This document shows positions 1 through 11,538 of a DNA stretch of 64,000 bases, one piece after another; position 1 is the first letter of the stretch, and each line of letters starts with the position of its first letter. The notes under the pieces were generated by a model. The model saw nothing but the letters and a program-made list of their open reading frames with translations. It ran no database searches and had not been told where the DNA came from. A program made the position numbers and the translations under genes. Origin of the DNA: Parascedosporium putredinis (lineage: Eukaryota > Ascomycota > Sordariomycetes > Microascales > Microascaceae); assembly GCA_949357655.1 (NCBI GenBank), contig CASHTG010000006.1:744001-808000 (forward strand), written 5' to 3'.

Positions 1-245
1 GGTGGAGCGCTTGACCGACTTCTGATACTCGGGATCTCGCTCACACCGAGGGCATGAACGCCCAACCTTGACACGCTGCATCTTTTTCACCATTTCGACG
101 AGAATTAGGAGAGGGTATCTCTTCTAGCGCTGCGAAGAAACGAAGAAGGAAGGAAACACAATCCCAACACCAATAACAACAACGGCGCCGTTCGTCTCCT
201 CGGACTTTGGTGTCGACTCGGGGTGAGTCAAGGGACACCGGGAAG
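1..245. other. 5' flank of the DUF3433 gene
   Basis: No gene was recognised here. The stretch precedes the first ATG of the DUF3433 gene at 246 and probably carries its promoter end and 5' leader. The window edge cuts off whatever lies further upstream. Confidence 0.5.
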
Positions 246-3200
246 ATGTTTTTCAAGAGAAAGGACCAGGGTCGTTTGCAAAAGCGCGAGTCGACGAGAT
301 ACTCTGCCATCAACCCGCTTTGTAAGAGCCCACACTCTCTTGACCCTATTGTGTTTGACGCCCGTGGGAAGCCGCACGTTGCCCTAACCATTCTTTCTCA
401 CTTGTAGCAAAGAAAGACTTGAAGAGCCGATCCTTCTTTGTCAAGTTCTACGGCCTCGTCGTTCTGCTCCTCGTGTCCTTGGCCTTGCTTGGCTTCACAA
501 TATGGCTCCACAAGAGGCTTCCTGATGGGGCCAAGTCTGACTTTAAACTTCCCTTTACAAAGCGGGAACTAGAGGGCGCCGGGCCCCGTCTTTCCAGCTC
601 GCCCCGGGACGCCGCGGACACTGACGACGACGAGGCTGGGTTGGAGATTAGGCCCACAGCAACCGTCCACCGATACGTAAATGTCTATCGCCGAGAGTTG
701 CAGGCCCGGACCATCGACCCCTCTCTGAATCCCTGGCTTGAGACCGCCCTTACCTTCCCCGCCAACACCCCGCTGCCATCCTTCAATTTGGCTGGCATTC
801 CACTGCTCACCCTCACCCAGCCCATCGTGAACCCGTTGGCCCTGCCACTGGCAAGCCCCATTGCGCCCCTCATCACTGCCGCTGCGTGCCCGAACCCAGT
901 CTGCTTCCCGATCGGGGTCACATTCGACCCCCACCTACCGATTTTTACTCTTTTCCCCGGCGGGGGTAGCGAAGGCGACATTGACTATGGCGACGCGCAT
1001 TTTCCAAACACCGAGCCTGGCCCAAAGCGCCGCAATCTCCAGCCGCGCGCCGGCTCCGCTTGCTACTGCCCTACGGCTTCGGATCCCGTCGTCACGCCCA
1101 CCATTCCGCCCATCTTGCCGCCCATCCTGCCGCCCGCGCCCCTCATCACTCAAGCCGCGGCGTGCCCGAACCCAATCTGCTTCCCGATCGGGGTCACATT
1201 CGACCCCCACCTGCCCATCTTTACTCTTTTCCCCGGCGGAGGCACCGAGGACGACATTGACTTTGGCGACGCGCATTTTCCTAACACTGAGCCTGGCCCA
1301 AGGCGCCGCAACGTCCAACCGCGCGCCGGCTCTGCGTGCTACTGCCCCACAGCAGCTCCGGATCCCGTCGTCACACCCACCGAACCGCCCATAACGCCCA
1401 CGAACCTGCCGGGACCGAGCGGCTGCTCGGAGGGGAAGACCAAATCGTGCAACCTCTTGGCCGATGTCTGCTATTGCGTGGATATTGAAACTGGCACCCC
1501 GGAGCCGCCCACCGTCACCCCAGAGCCACCCTCTGTTAGCCCCGATCCCGAGGTCACCCCGGAGCCGCCCACCGTCACCCCTGAGCCACCCACCATCAGC
1601 CCCGATCCCGAGGTCACCGATGTGTGCCCTTCAGGCTTGACCTGGTGGTGCGACCCGGATGATGACCATTTCTGTCTCTGCGTCGGTACTGGCACCACCA
1701 CTACGGACCCCCACCAAGCGTTACCCCAGACCCGGAGGTTTGCCCTTCGGGTATGGTGTATTCGTGCTTTGATGGACTGGAACTCTGCGACTGCGTTTAC
1801 ACAGGTACCGGTACCACAGAGCCGCCCACTACCGGCACCCTGATCCAGAAATTACAGACGTCTGCCCCTCCGGCTTGACTCGATGGTGCGATCCGGAGGA
1901 CGACAACTTCTGCATCTGCGTTGGCACCGGGACCACTACCACGGATCCGCCACCATCCAGCACCCCAGACCCAGATGTCACTGACATTTGCCCCTCGGGC
2001 CTCCAATGGTGGTGCGATCCGGCGGACGACAACTTCTGTCTCTGTGTTGGCACGGGAACAACCACTACGGATCCACCAGTGACCAGCACCCCGGACCCGG
2101 ATATCACCGACATTTGCCCCTCGGGCCTCCAGTGGTGGTGTGATCCCGAAGATGACAGCTTCTGCCTCTGCGTCGGTACCGGAACCACTACTACGGATCC
2201 GCCGCCGACTAGCACTCTGGACCCGGATATCACTGATGTTTGCCCTTCGGGTCTGCAGCGGTGGTGCGATCCAGAGGATGACAACTTCTGCCTCTGCGTC
2301 GGTACTGGAACCACTACTACGGACCCACCGCCCACCGTCACCCCGGATCCGGAGATCTGCCCTTCGGGTATGGTCTATGAATGCGATGAAGAATTCGATC
2401 TTTGCGACTGCGTAGCCACGGGTACCACTGGCACTACAGAGCCACCCACTGGCGGCACGACCACCCCAAACCCTGAACCTACCGACATCTGCCCCCAGGT
2501 ATGGTGTGGGAGTGTGACCCCAGGACGATAACTTTTGCGACTGTGTGGCTATTGATGGCACCACCGACACGAACCCGCCAACGGATATCACGAGCTCGGA
2601 GCCCGAGACATCCATTGACCCTGTTACGACCATTACTGACATTCTCACCCCTACGGATACGGAAAGCCCCCTGATATCACTACAGATTCTGAAATTGATA
2701 CCGATACGATTGGATCGCAGACCGAGTCGCCGCCTGCTACCGAAACGGATCCCCTGAGACAGATCCCATAGAGACAGACCCCGTAGAAACAGATCCTGTC
2801 CAGACGGACCCCGTGGTGACTGATCCCACTGAGTCGGATCCCGTAGAAACAGACCCAGTCGAATCTGACCCGGTGGAAACTGACCCGGTCGAATCCGATC
2901 CCGTGGAAACCAACCCAATAGAAACCGATCCAGCGGAAACCGACCCCGTGGAAACCGACCCTGTGGAAACTGACCCTGTGGAAACTGACCCCGTGGAAAC
3001 CGACCCCGTGGAAACCGACCCCGTTGAATCCGAACCAGTAGCAACAGATCCTGCCGAATCGGACCCGGTCGAGACTGAAGCCGTCGTTACCGACCCAGTT
3101 GAGACGGATCCAGCTGTCACCGATCCGGCTGAGACGGAACCTGCCGAAACCGACACCGGAGTCACGCTCCTTGTGCAGAACCCGACCAACTCCGAACCCG

Positions 3201-4995
3201 CAACCACGCCCGAGGCCACGCCTTCCGCCCCAGCCACGGAGGAGCAACAAACGGCCACCGACCCTGCGACCACTGACGCTACCCAAGACACAAACTCCCC
3301 ACGAGCGCCGCTACCCAAACCACAAACTCCGCCACTACTGATGCGACCCAAACCAGTGCCGTGACCAAGGAGCAGCAGACGACGGCGTCTGGGACCGCTT
3401 CCGCCACCGCCACAGGAGGTGCAGGAGGCGGCGGCGGTGGCGGCAGCGGCAGCGAGAATGGCGACGACCCGGAACCCATCATTGTGGTCTCCTGGCCGCT
3501 CAAGCGCTCGGTGCTTGCCAACCACGCGCCTCTCATCGTGGCCCGCGTGTTCACATCGTTTCTGGCCGGCGCGTTCCGGGACGTCACCTCCTTCGAGCCG
3601 GTGCGCCAGCTATTCTCGGTGGATGGGGCGTCGGGCGCCACGCTGGCGGGGACGACCTTTACCCTCATCCCCGTCATTGTCTCGGGTGTCGTGGCTGATA
3701 TCGGCAGCGGTTTCGCGTCCGAGGCGGTGTATCTGGATACCAACTACTGCGACAACCCGGTTCTGGCCAACGAGCTCAACCCGTGCTGGCCGCCGCGCGT
3801 GAGCACCAACCGCTGGGCGCTGGGCGTCATGACGGGGTCCCTCGCCGTCGTGGTCGTGTCCCTCATCTACGTCGTCGCTCTCTGGCTGAGAACCCGCAGG
3901 GCGTGACGGCGGAGGCGGCCTCGTCCATTTCCGCCGTCGCTAGCGTCATGGGCCACCCAGAGGTGGAGCGGGACTTTGGTTCCGTTCCGTCCGAGCTCTC
4001 GAACCGGGGGCTCGTCGATGTCCTCAAGGATAAAAGTACACCCTCGGCGACTACGCGATCGAGAACGACGCGAGCACCCGCTGGGGCATCATGCCCCTAG
4101 TCCTGGCGGCGGCACAGGCGAGCAAGGGCCCGTCCTTCAAGGAGCGTCTCCAGGAGCGCTGGGCGACCCTCGTCGGGACCGGTCGCGCGGACACGCACTC
4201 CAAGTGGATGCGCCGACGCGAGTACCTCGACTACGGATTCGGTACCGTCTTCCTTGCCCTTCTCGGCCTGTGCATCGCCGCCACGGCCTACGTCGATGAC
4301 CCCGCCGCATCTTCCGCTACTCCACGCGCGGCTGGACCGTCGGCATCCGCGTCGTCTTCGCCCTCCTTGCCATCGCCATCGCCAAGTACTGGGCCACGGC
4401 TTACACCGATGTGCAAAACCTCGCCCACTTTGCCCGCTTGCACAAGGCGCCGTGCGCCGCGCGTGAGACGATCAACAAAAAGGGCCACTCGCTGCCCGTC
4501 CTCTCTATCCTGCCCCTCCTCCGTATGGGCTACTTTTTGCCCGCTGCCGTCGCCTTTACCGCCCTTCTTAGCGAGTTCCTCGTCATCTGCCTCGCCGGCC
4601 TGCCCTACCGCCCTGGCCAGCTACGCGCCGAATATCTCGTGTGCGGGTCCATCGCCACCGTCATGCTCTTTATCATGCTCGTCATGATTGTCTTCCTGCA
4701 CCGCTGGAGGCGCACCCTGCCACATATTCCCCGGCAGCCCAACTCTGTGGCGGCCGTGATGACGTACGTGGCCGAGACCAACATGTCGCGGGAGCTCATG
4801 AGCCTCAACGAGCGCAAGAGGAGGGAGAGGGAGAGGGCGGTCGAGGGTTTGGGCCGCAAGTACGGCTACGGCATCAGGTCTGAGGAGGACGGCCGGAAGA
4901 GGTGGGTTGTGGACGAGGTCGCCGTTGATTACGAGGCTGAGAGGAAGAGAATGGTTGAGGAGACTCATTACAGGCGCGAGGCGGGCACCATCTGA
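246..4995 (+). CDS. DUF3433-domain multi-pass membrane protein with Cys-rich and acidic repeats (frameshifted in this sequence)
   Basis: Exon 1 starts at the first ATG (246) and ends at 321. A GT-AG intron covers 322-407. Exon 2 runs from 408 to the stop at 4993-4995. A basic N-terminus is followed by one membrane segment (about residues 36-57, FYGLVVLLLVSLALLGFTIW). Next come a Pro-rich region with two near-identical copies of a CPNP..FPIGVTFDP block, a series of CPSGL..WWCDP..DNFCLCVGTG repeats, and a long TDPVE repeat. The C-terminal third has several membrane segments and the motif series of fungal DUF3433 proteins (for example VMGHPEVERDF). About 1,557 residues are expected. The reading frame breaks ten times, near 1710, 1840, 2500, 2521, 2669, 2753, 3300, 3893, 4032 and 4300, always by loss of one base and usually in a C run. 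Function is unknown; a surface or membrane role is inferred from topology only. Confidence 0.8.
884..1362 (+). repeat. Two-copy tandem duplication inside the DUF3433 gene
   Basis: A coding unit starting with CPNPVCFPIGVTFDPHLPIF occurs at about 884 and again at about 1160, an offset of 276 nt (92 codons). The copies differ by conservative changes only (V/I, S/T, Y/F, K/R), which suggests a recent in-frame duplication. Each copy ends in a Cys-containing ACYCPTA motif. Confidence 0.85.
1615..2415 (+). repeat. Cysteine-rich CPSG/WCDP repeat array in the DUF3433 gene
   Basis: About seven units of roughly 40 residues share the pattern CPSG(L/M)..W/Y.CDP(E/D)DD.FC.C(V)GTGTTTT followed by a Pro/Thr linker. 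Four Cys per unit are kept, so each unit may form a small disulphide-stabilised module on the outer face of the membrane. A further diverged unit lies near 2480-2560. Two frame breaks (near 1710 and 1840) fall inside the array. Confidence 0.8.
2757..3165 (+). repeat. 15-bp coding minisatellite (acidic TDPVE repeat)
   Basis: Roughly 26 head-to-tail copies of a 15-nt unit of the form gaccc-gt-gaaac encode variations of T/S-D-P-V-E. Copies in the middle (about 2930-3030) are almost identical at the DNA level, while flanking copies have drifted. This is a strongly acidic, proline-spaced stalk within the DUF3433 protein. Confidence 0.85.
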
Positions 4996-6439
4996 TGATG
5001 ATAGGGATGCGAGGAAGGAAGCAGAAGGAAGTGAGACTGTATACCCCATCCTCCCCCACCACCCCCTTTCCATTTTTTGTTTTCACGTCATATTTCATAG
5101 TAACCCTTTCAAGCGTTTTCTTTCTTCTTCCTTTTCCCCTGCACACTGTTTCTGAGCTCGTTCTGGCCAGGTTTTTGTTGATGATGGAGGACTAAGGGAC
5201 TTGGCTATTTCGGCTGTAATGATCTGGTTCACGAGTGGTTTTTAAAGATCTCATGAGGCATTTAGAGATGGATATCAGCGATTCGCCCTAGAAGCGGCAC
5301 TGAAACTGATTAGATATACGGTATCATGGATAGCGCATTTATAAATATTATATCATTAGGCTAGAAACCTGGGTGTTTTTACCAATCTCCTCAATCTAAT
5401 ACTAGATCCGTGCCAACAACACGTAGCGAGCCTTAAACCAATATACCTCTCGCGAATTCGATTCTCGCGGCGGTGCTAGTTCCGAAGAGGTACAAACGGC
5501 AGACGCGTTTCCCTCTTGACCCTATGGGTTGCCTGTTCGGCCCAGGCGATCGCCTTCGTCCCCCGAGTCGACTGAGCCTGGGCAGGAGCACGATGAGGCA
5601 GAGGACTAGAATGGAGACGAGGACGGCAATGGCCCAGTTGAGGGGCTCATGCCTATGGTCACGGTGTCGAAGTGAGCTACCGCACAGCACGGCAGCAAGA
5701 ACATGTGAAGGGCTGGGCCTAAGGCTGGGTCGATACCGTACAGAAATGAGTGTACACGGGGCTCATAAAGAACCGCGCCTATGTGATGTCTATGCTTAGG
5801 CCAAAGTGGCGGCTTGGTCTTAAATTGGCAGCATGGCCAAGGCCTAGATAAATAGGAAACGCTGCCATGGAGTGGTTAGGGAGGAACTTGCAGCCAACAT
5901 TCCCCTTTTCACATGAGGCTTCCTCGATATGGACAACTCATAGGTGACTCAGTAGTACAGGTCGGGATCCTATGGAAGAGCGGGCGGTGGCATCACCAAA
6001 GTGAGACACGTCGTCTCTTGTGCTAAAGCACATGCCAGCAAGCACTCTGTCGGCATAAGAGCGAGCGAATCACTCCACCCGCCCTACACACTTGGGTAAT
6101 CTCTAAGCCCCGTCTAAGAGGTGCGACGGCCAACATTGTCGTCGCGCACAGATCTAGATTTTGGAGCGTTGCACGACGATAGAGCCGCCTTGAGACCAAA
6201 TTTGGTCAGTCCTCCTCCTCGTTGTACGAGGCCACCTTGGTGCCACTCCCATAGACCGTACCATGTCACGTTGGAAAATTTGTCTTTTCAAAGTCAATGA
6301 AGTTTCATTACTATATTGTACGAATGAGGGGTATCTAAACAAGGACAACGTCGCGATATAACTCTCTTCATCCCGTCGCACCTCCCGGGCAAGCCCAACA
6401 GGGAGGACAAGGAAAAAGAGCTTCCAATCTTGCTAGCCT
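4996..6439. other. Intergenic, convergent 3' ends; one short hydrophobic minus-strand frame
   Basis: No gene was recognised. The region separates the 3' ends of the DUF3433 gene (+) and the kinase-like gene (-). An AT-rich patch (taaatattatatc) lies near 5341. On the minus strand, 5433-5690 reads as 85 codons containing one convincing membrane-type segment (NWAIAVLVSILVLCLIVLLP). That frame has no ATG and no recognisable relative, so it is not called as a gene. Confidence 0.4.
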
Positions 6440-7773
6440 TTACGCACACTCAGTAGAAGGGAGCCCTCTGACTGAAGTGAGAGCAAAGAACTTGGCCAAC
6501 TTATCTCCCAGACTGATTTTTAACTCCTCCACTACCACCTCGGAAAGCGCGGGGGCACGTCTGCCACTCCTCTGCACCGGTAGTGCCGACCCGCTCCTTA
6601 ACTCACACCTATACCCAGTCGAGCTGGCTCCCGGACGGACCGTGCCTTCAGACACGTGGTGCACCATGGAAGCCGCGGTAGCCTCTTGCCCACCTCGCCG
6701 AAGTGCGTCCGCTGCCCTCCAGTACAGGCAACTCCAAGGCTGGTTGCCCGCCACGAAATCAGGGTCAAATGAGGCGGTGGGGTCGGGGACAGAGCTCCGC
6801 AAAAGGTCATGTACGATTTGAGCAAACGGAGCACGTCGTTGGCGCGGCAGTCGGGTAGCTGCGCATTGTGAGGGCCCCAGAGGTAGGATGAGTGATAAGG
6901 ATGAGCTGGATGGCGGGCGTTGCCAAGGTCGCCGAGAAGCCAGTGTTCCGAGTGCACTCCGCCTCGCGATTTAGCGTCCGAGTGGATGCCCTCTGGTGCG
7001 ATAAAGATATTGTCGGGCTTGATATCGTCGTGGCAGAGGCCGTGCGTAAGGTGGAGGTGTTCGAGTGCGGATAGCAAGCGGCCAAGAGAAGGTCTATACA
7101 TGTTGTCGAGCTCCGTAACGGTGTAGCTACGCCCAGAGGCGCGCAGCCTTTTGGCGAGGGATCCCAGGCTGCCCGACTCGAAGAAGGGGTGATGAGGTGC
7201 CAGCCCCCTTCTCGCCGGCTGACTCTGGCACAAAGAAAGCGTCCGTCACTGGGACAAAGTCACCAAGACCTTCTGAGCGATTCGTTCCCGATACGTCGTA
7301 GTTTCCGAGAAGGAGAGTTGCTGGTATTTCGACAGGCCACCTCGCCCTACCAGAGGTACCAGCGAGGCAATTACGAAACGGGGTGCGCTCGCCGTCATAC
7401 ACTTTGATTGCCGACCCGTTGTAGGAGTAGACGTCACCTTCGCAGCCGCTAGCGAGATGCCTCCACTGCGCCTTGTGGCGGAGGGTTTCCTTTCCTCCGA
7501 CCACCCCCGCCGAGAGCTTCCGTCTGGCCAGTCCCACAGCATTCCCTTCTGGCTAGTTTTGTCGTTGGTAAGCGGGGACTGGAATTGCGTTGGGCTAAAC
7601 TTGTCGCGGAGGGCTTGACGATAAAAGTTGTGTAAATGCAAGGCATACATCAGACCCAAAGCGGCTAGTATAAGAGTGACAGACGTTCGTCGAGAGGTAG
7701 GTCTCACTTTATACCGTCTCCGCGGCGAAAGCGCGGGACGCTGTCGTGTGGGTGAGAGGATTGGTTCGCCCAT
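6440..7773 (-). CDS. Membrane-anchored protein-kinase-like protein (frameshifted in this sequence)
   Basis: The chosen ATG at 7773 begins MGEPILSPTRQRPALSPRRR, a basic N-terminus followed by one membrane segment (SVTLILAALGLMYALHLH). The rest resembles a protein kinase domain: an AIKVY strand with the ATP-binding Lys, a WHLITPFFESGSL hinge region, a catalytic loop HDDIKPDN, a metal-binding loop GDLGNA in place of DFG, and a DVLRLLKSY stretch as in helix F. Four single-base losses break the frame, near 7510 (G run), 7203 and 7187 (two adjacent runs) and 6801 (A/T run). With them added, a 445-residue protein closes exactly. The catalytic Asp and Asn are kept although HRD reads HDD, so activity is possible. 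The substrate is unknown. The C-terminal end is less certain than the core. Confidence 0.7.
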
Positions 7774-9644
7774 CTCGGTGTTAGTCGTAAGAATCACAGC
7801 CAATGTTCAATTCCAAAATTGGAAATCACAGAAGAATGCATGCGCAGAGAAAGGGAAGAGAGCACACGACGTGGCTTCTGAACAATAGCATGGGACGGGG
7901 AGGCATCCCCTCAAATAAGCTTGTTTCGACGGCCATCCTAGAAGGAATTCCAGACTTGGACATCCCAAGTCCGCAACCAGCAGCACTCTATCCAAGACTA
8001 ATACCGGGCCTGATTCGTCTTGTGGTCCTCCAGCGCTCTATCGCGCCCTTTTAAGACGTGCTGACAACCAAACAAGGTCTGCAGGACAAGCATGGATACG
8101 GCTCTTACGTGGGATGCGGACACTTATTGGACCATTGGATGTATGCCTACAGCAAATCAACTTGAAGGCCAGCACACCCGACTAGGAAGGGGCCTCATAG
8201 TCACAGGCGCAAACCTTGGTTTGTGATGGTTCGAGTGTTAAAAGGTACAATGCGGAAAATAATAAACCAGGCCGTTTATCCAAATGTCGATGGAATGACG
8301 CTGGCGGGGAGACGTGCGCCGCGGGTGACGTCACGAATACCAGCCCCAGCCACGATCCCCGGCGCCGACACCCGGCTTGGGTACGGCAGCCCTGGCCACT
8401 GATGCGGGCCGCTCCTGTGGGCATGGGCAATGAGGTTTGAAAAGAGATCCCAGGCGAGCGAGGATCCGGGGAGCGAGCACAAGTCAAAAAATTGTGAAAC
8501 GTCAGATCCGGAGGGCCCTGTTCTGGCATCCAAAATAAATTAAATCTACCCCAGAGCTTATATGTAGGCTTTCAGGAACCGCCGTTCAGCGCTGCCTGCC
8601 AAGGAAAGGGTTCTTCCGCATATTGGAATGCTTGAAATGCTCGGGTCACCTTATCTCATTAATTCAACGTCTGCAAGGCTAAGAAGTATAGAGCCCGGCT
8701 TGGCTTGGTGTTGTCTGCACTTATAGCCATTCGATGCATTGCAAAGGGTTGCTCTTGAGAGCCCACCGGGTTTGTGAAGTGTACATATATTATTTAAGGC
8801 TACACGTATTTGGGGCAATCCCTCTCATAGCTCCTTGCCTACGGCCATTTGCTATCACTACATGGGGGCTATGGAAAGCCGTTGACAAACTAACAACGCC
8901 ACTGTCGAAGTCGTCCGAATGCGTCAAATCTGAGCATCTGATGGTGGGATAGATTGATGACATATAACAATCCTTTTGTTTTCCGAATATATATCGACAA
9001 TGCGCACGTAGAGAGTAGACGAGGAGGGCGTTGGAAATAGCAGTTGGCTTCCTTGACTAATCGCTGGATTAACAATCAGATATTCTATTGATGTAGATGG
9101 ACATGACGGAATCCGGCATTAATCATCATTGAGCCCGAGGCAGGGGCTCAGCCATTGCCGGCTTCCATTCGCACCAGGGCCCGTCGTCCCCGCACTACCT
9201 GCGACTTTCCCCGTCGCTATTAGACCCCATAGCAACAACGAAGGGCCAATCTATCCACAATGGATATGCCGTAGAAAGTCCCATTCCATTCGATCAGGTT
9301 TGGTATGAATTGTGTCCTACCACACCCACCCCACACTACTCGTAATCATTGAATCGACCGGGAAACTCCCGATTCCGATTTCTAAGCTCCCGCCTACCCC
9401 GTTCAAATGAAGAATGGCGCGAAGAATGGCGCAACTTTATGAGGAGCGATTGTGGGTTTAGCGTTTAGCGACTATTTAACCCCAAGCTTTCCATTTTCTC
9501 TGGGTTTCTAGATAGCTATAATTCCGATTAATTCTTGTGTTGTGAAAAGCCTCAAGCTTGAAAGTTGCTGTGAATCGTGATCTTACCCTCCCTCCTCCAC
9601 CTCTTATGACATCTCGCCTCCAGTCCCTCGCGAAACACTTCAAA
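7774..9644. other. Divergent intergenic region between kinase-like gene and GST
   Basis: No gene was recognised. The region holds the presumed promoters of the kinase-like gene (leftward) and the GST gene (rightward). It contains a perfect 12-bp tandem duplication at 9409-9432. The short frames in it lack ATGs, homology-like motifs or splice-compatible neighbours. Confidence 0.45.
9409..9432. repeat. Perfect 2 x 12-bp tandem repeat
   Basis: The unit gaagaatggcgc occurs twice with no gap, about 215 bp upstream of the GST start codon. It may be a chance duplication or a doubled protein-binding site. Confidence 0.7.
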
Positions 9645-10885
9645 ATGCCCACCAAGTCCAATATTCATCTCTATACCGCTGGCACCCCCAATGGCTACAA
9701 AGTGAGCATCCTGCTCGAGGAGCTCGGTCTAGAGTACAAGGTGCGGGGTGTTGACCCTCCCCTTCCTATCATGCCCCTTCGATGAACAACATTTGAAACT
9801 AATCGTTTGTAAGACGACGGCCATCTCTCTGCAAAAAATACCCAAAAGGTAAGAATCGCAATTGCGGTACTAGCCCATCCGTGAAACCTCTTTTTCTAAC
9901 TTCGATGTTGTCTCAGGAGCCATGGTTCCTTGAAATCAACCCCAACGGTAGGATCCCGGCCATCACGGATACCTTTGACGATGGAGAGCCGATTCGTATT
10001 TTCGAGAGCGGTTCCATCCTGCAGTATCTCGTTGATCGGTACGATAAGGACCACAAAGTATCCTATCCTTATGGATCCCGGGAATACTGGGAGGTGAACA
10101 ACTGGGTAAGTGTGCATCCTCAATAGGCTCTCCCGCGAAGTTGCAACGTCCCCATCTAATCCAACGTTAATAGCTCCACTGGCAAATGGGCGGCTTGGGC
10201 CCAATGCAAGGGTAAGTCAATAAGTGAATTTCTTTCATCTCGACGAATTCCGTAGAATACTCGCTCATGATAATCTATCCGCAGACAAGCCAACCACTTT
10301 AAGAGTAAGTTAGCGCTCCGTGGGCCATAGGAGCCAGCGTATCAGTGTTTCTCCACTGCTTCCTCTTTGGGAATCACGAAACGGGTGGCTGACTTCCGGT
10401 GCAGGGTATGCTCCGGAGCAAATACAATACGGCATTGACCGATACACCAACGAGACCCGCCGCCTGTATCGCGTGCTCGAGACTCAGCTTGAGAAGTCCA
10501 CCTCGGGCTTCCTTGTTGGAGACAGGCTCACCATCGCCGACATCTCCAGCGTTGGTTGGGTCAATTCTCATGGTAAGCCATGCCCCTCCTACCTATTCCT
10601 TGACACATTCGCTCTGCCAATATAAGGATGGCGGACAAAGAAAACAGTGAATCTGACCGTCGATTTTTATCTTCTCCAACAGCCTGGGCGGGTGTCCCCT
10701 TGGATGAGTTCCCCAAGCTAGCACAGTGGCTCGAAAACCTCAAGGCCCGAGAGGGTGTAAAGAAGGGCTTCGATGTCCCTGAGCCGAGGAACACCAAACC
10801 GCTCACTGACGCCGAAATCGAAAAGATTGCGGCGGAAGCGAGGGCCTGGGTACAGCAGGGTATGGCCGAGGACGCGAAGAAGTAG
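9645..10885 (+). CDS. Glutathione S-transferase, Ure2-like class
   Basis: Seven exons: 9645-9740, 9814-9848, 9917-10105, 10174-10211, 10285-10304, 10405-10572 and 10683-10885. They give 249 residues if one A is missing in the A run at 9833-9838. The N-terminal thioredoxin-like fold shows TAGTPNGYKVSILLEEL, the INPNGRIPAI loop and the glutathione-contacting ES in FESGSILQYL. The C-terminal helical domain includes FLVGDRLTIADISSVGW. This arrangement is that of fungal Ure2p-like GSTs, which conjugate or reduce substrates using glutathione, usually in the cytosol. An in-frame ATG at 9606 would add 13 basic residues (MTSRLQSLAKHFK) that could act as a mitochondrial presequence; I prefer 9645 because family members begin there. 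The first intron uses a weak GTGCGG donor. Confidence 0.9.
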
Positions 10886-11538
10886 TGAGAAGGCGGAAGG
10901 GAGCAAGGATCAGGGTTCCCGTCGTATCTAGAATCGAAACTTGTGTGGTTTCCACAAATGCTAGTTTACCTTAATTTCTTCTATAAAGGCACATGTATAC
11001 TGAAGGCATGTCCCTTCTTTCTATCCCGTACCGGACCTCACCAATGAGTGTTGAGAACCTCTGTGGTAAGGAGCTGCCTCAAGAGAAGGCATCTGAGTCG
11101 AGCGTTGCACCATTCGCTGAGGGGCTCGCTAGACTAGTATGAGTCGTCTTGATGCCAGTTACGCCTTGATTTGACAGGTTGGGCAGTGCTATAGAATTCC
11201 CTCTGCATCCATATTTCTCTGATTTTCTTTTTCGTTCCTCTTGATACCAGATGGAGATAAACTCAAAGTGCCTTGGGAGCTAAAGCTTGTTGAAATGGTT
11301 GGTCAAGAAGAGCCGACGTCCCAGCCTAAAGTAACCAACGTTAAAGTAACCAACGTGTGCTGCACGTTTTGGTGGCCGACGGATAGTTACGTAAGCACAA
11401 GGCAGAAATTGAGCCATCATTTTTCCAAGAAAGAAATAATATGCACGCCACCCACCCCTTTCGCGCTTTTCGAGATCTTTCGCATCCGCAACACCATATC
11501 TAACCCTGGTGTGATCATCACATCAACCCTTCTCCAAG
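10886..11538. other. Intergenic between GST and BBP
   Basis: No gene was recognised. It should contain the GST 3' end and the BBP promoter. A perfect 15-bp tandem duplication lies at 11327-11356. Confidence 0.45.
11327..11356. repeat. Perfect 2 x 15-bp tandem repeat upstream of BBP
   Basis: The unit taaagtaaccaacgt is repeated without a gap, about 180 bp upstream of the BBP start codon. Confidence 0.75.

Noticed and set aside
1797..3044. Minus-strand frame of 415 codons
   Set aside because: It lies opposite the repeat arrays of the DUF3433 gene, with repetitive Arg/Phe/Pro composition and no family motif.
2737..3525. Minus-strand frame of 262 codons rich in GSVSTGS
   Set aside because: It is the mirror of the TDPVE minisatellite on the + strand; the repeat keeps all frames open.
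246..4995. Calling the DUF3433 gene a pseudogene
   Set aside because: All ten breaks are single-base losses, mostly in homopolymers, and motifs continue perfectly across each break. The same pattern hits essential genes in the window.
5451..5480. Possible tRNA T-arm around ttcgatt
   Set aside because: The stem has a mismatch at the closing pair, and no complementary acceptor strand exists about 60-70 nt upstream.
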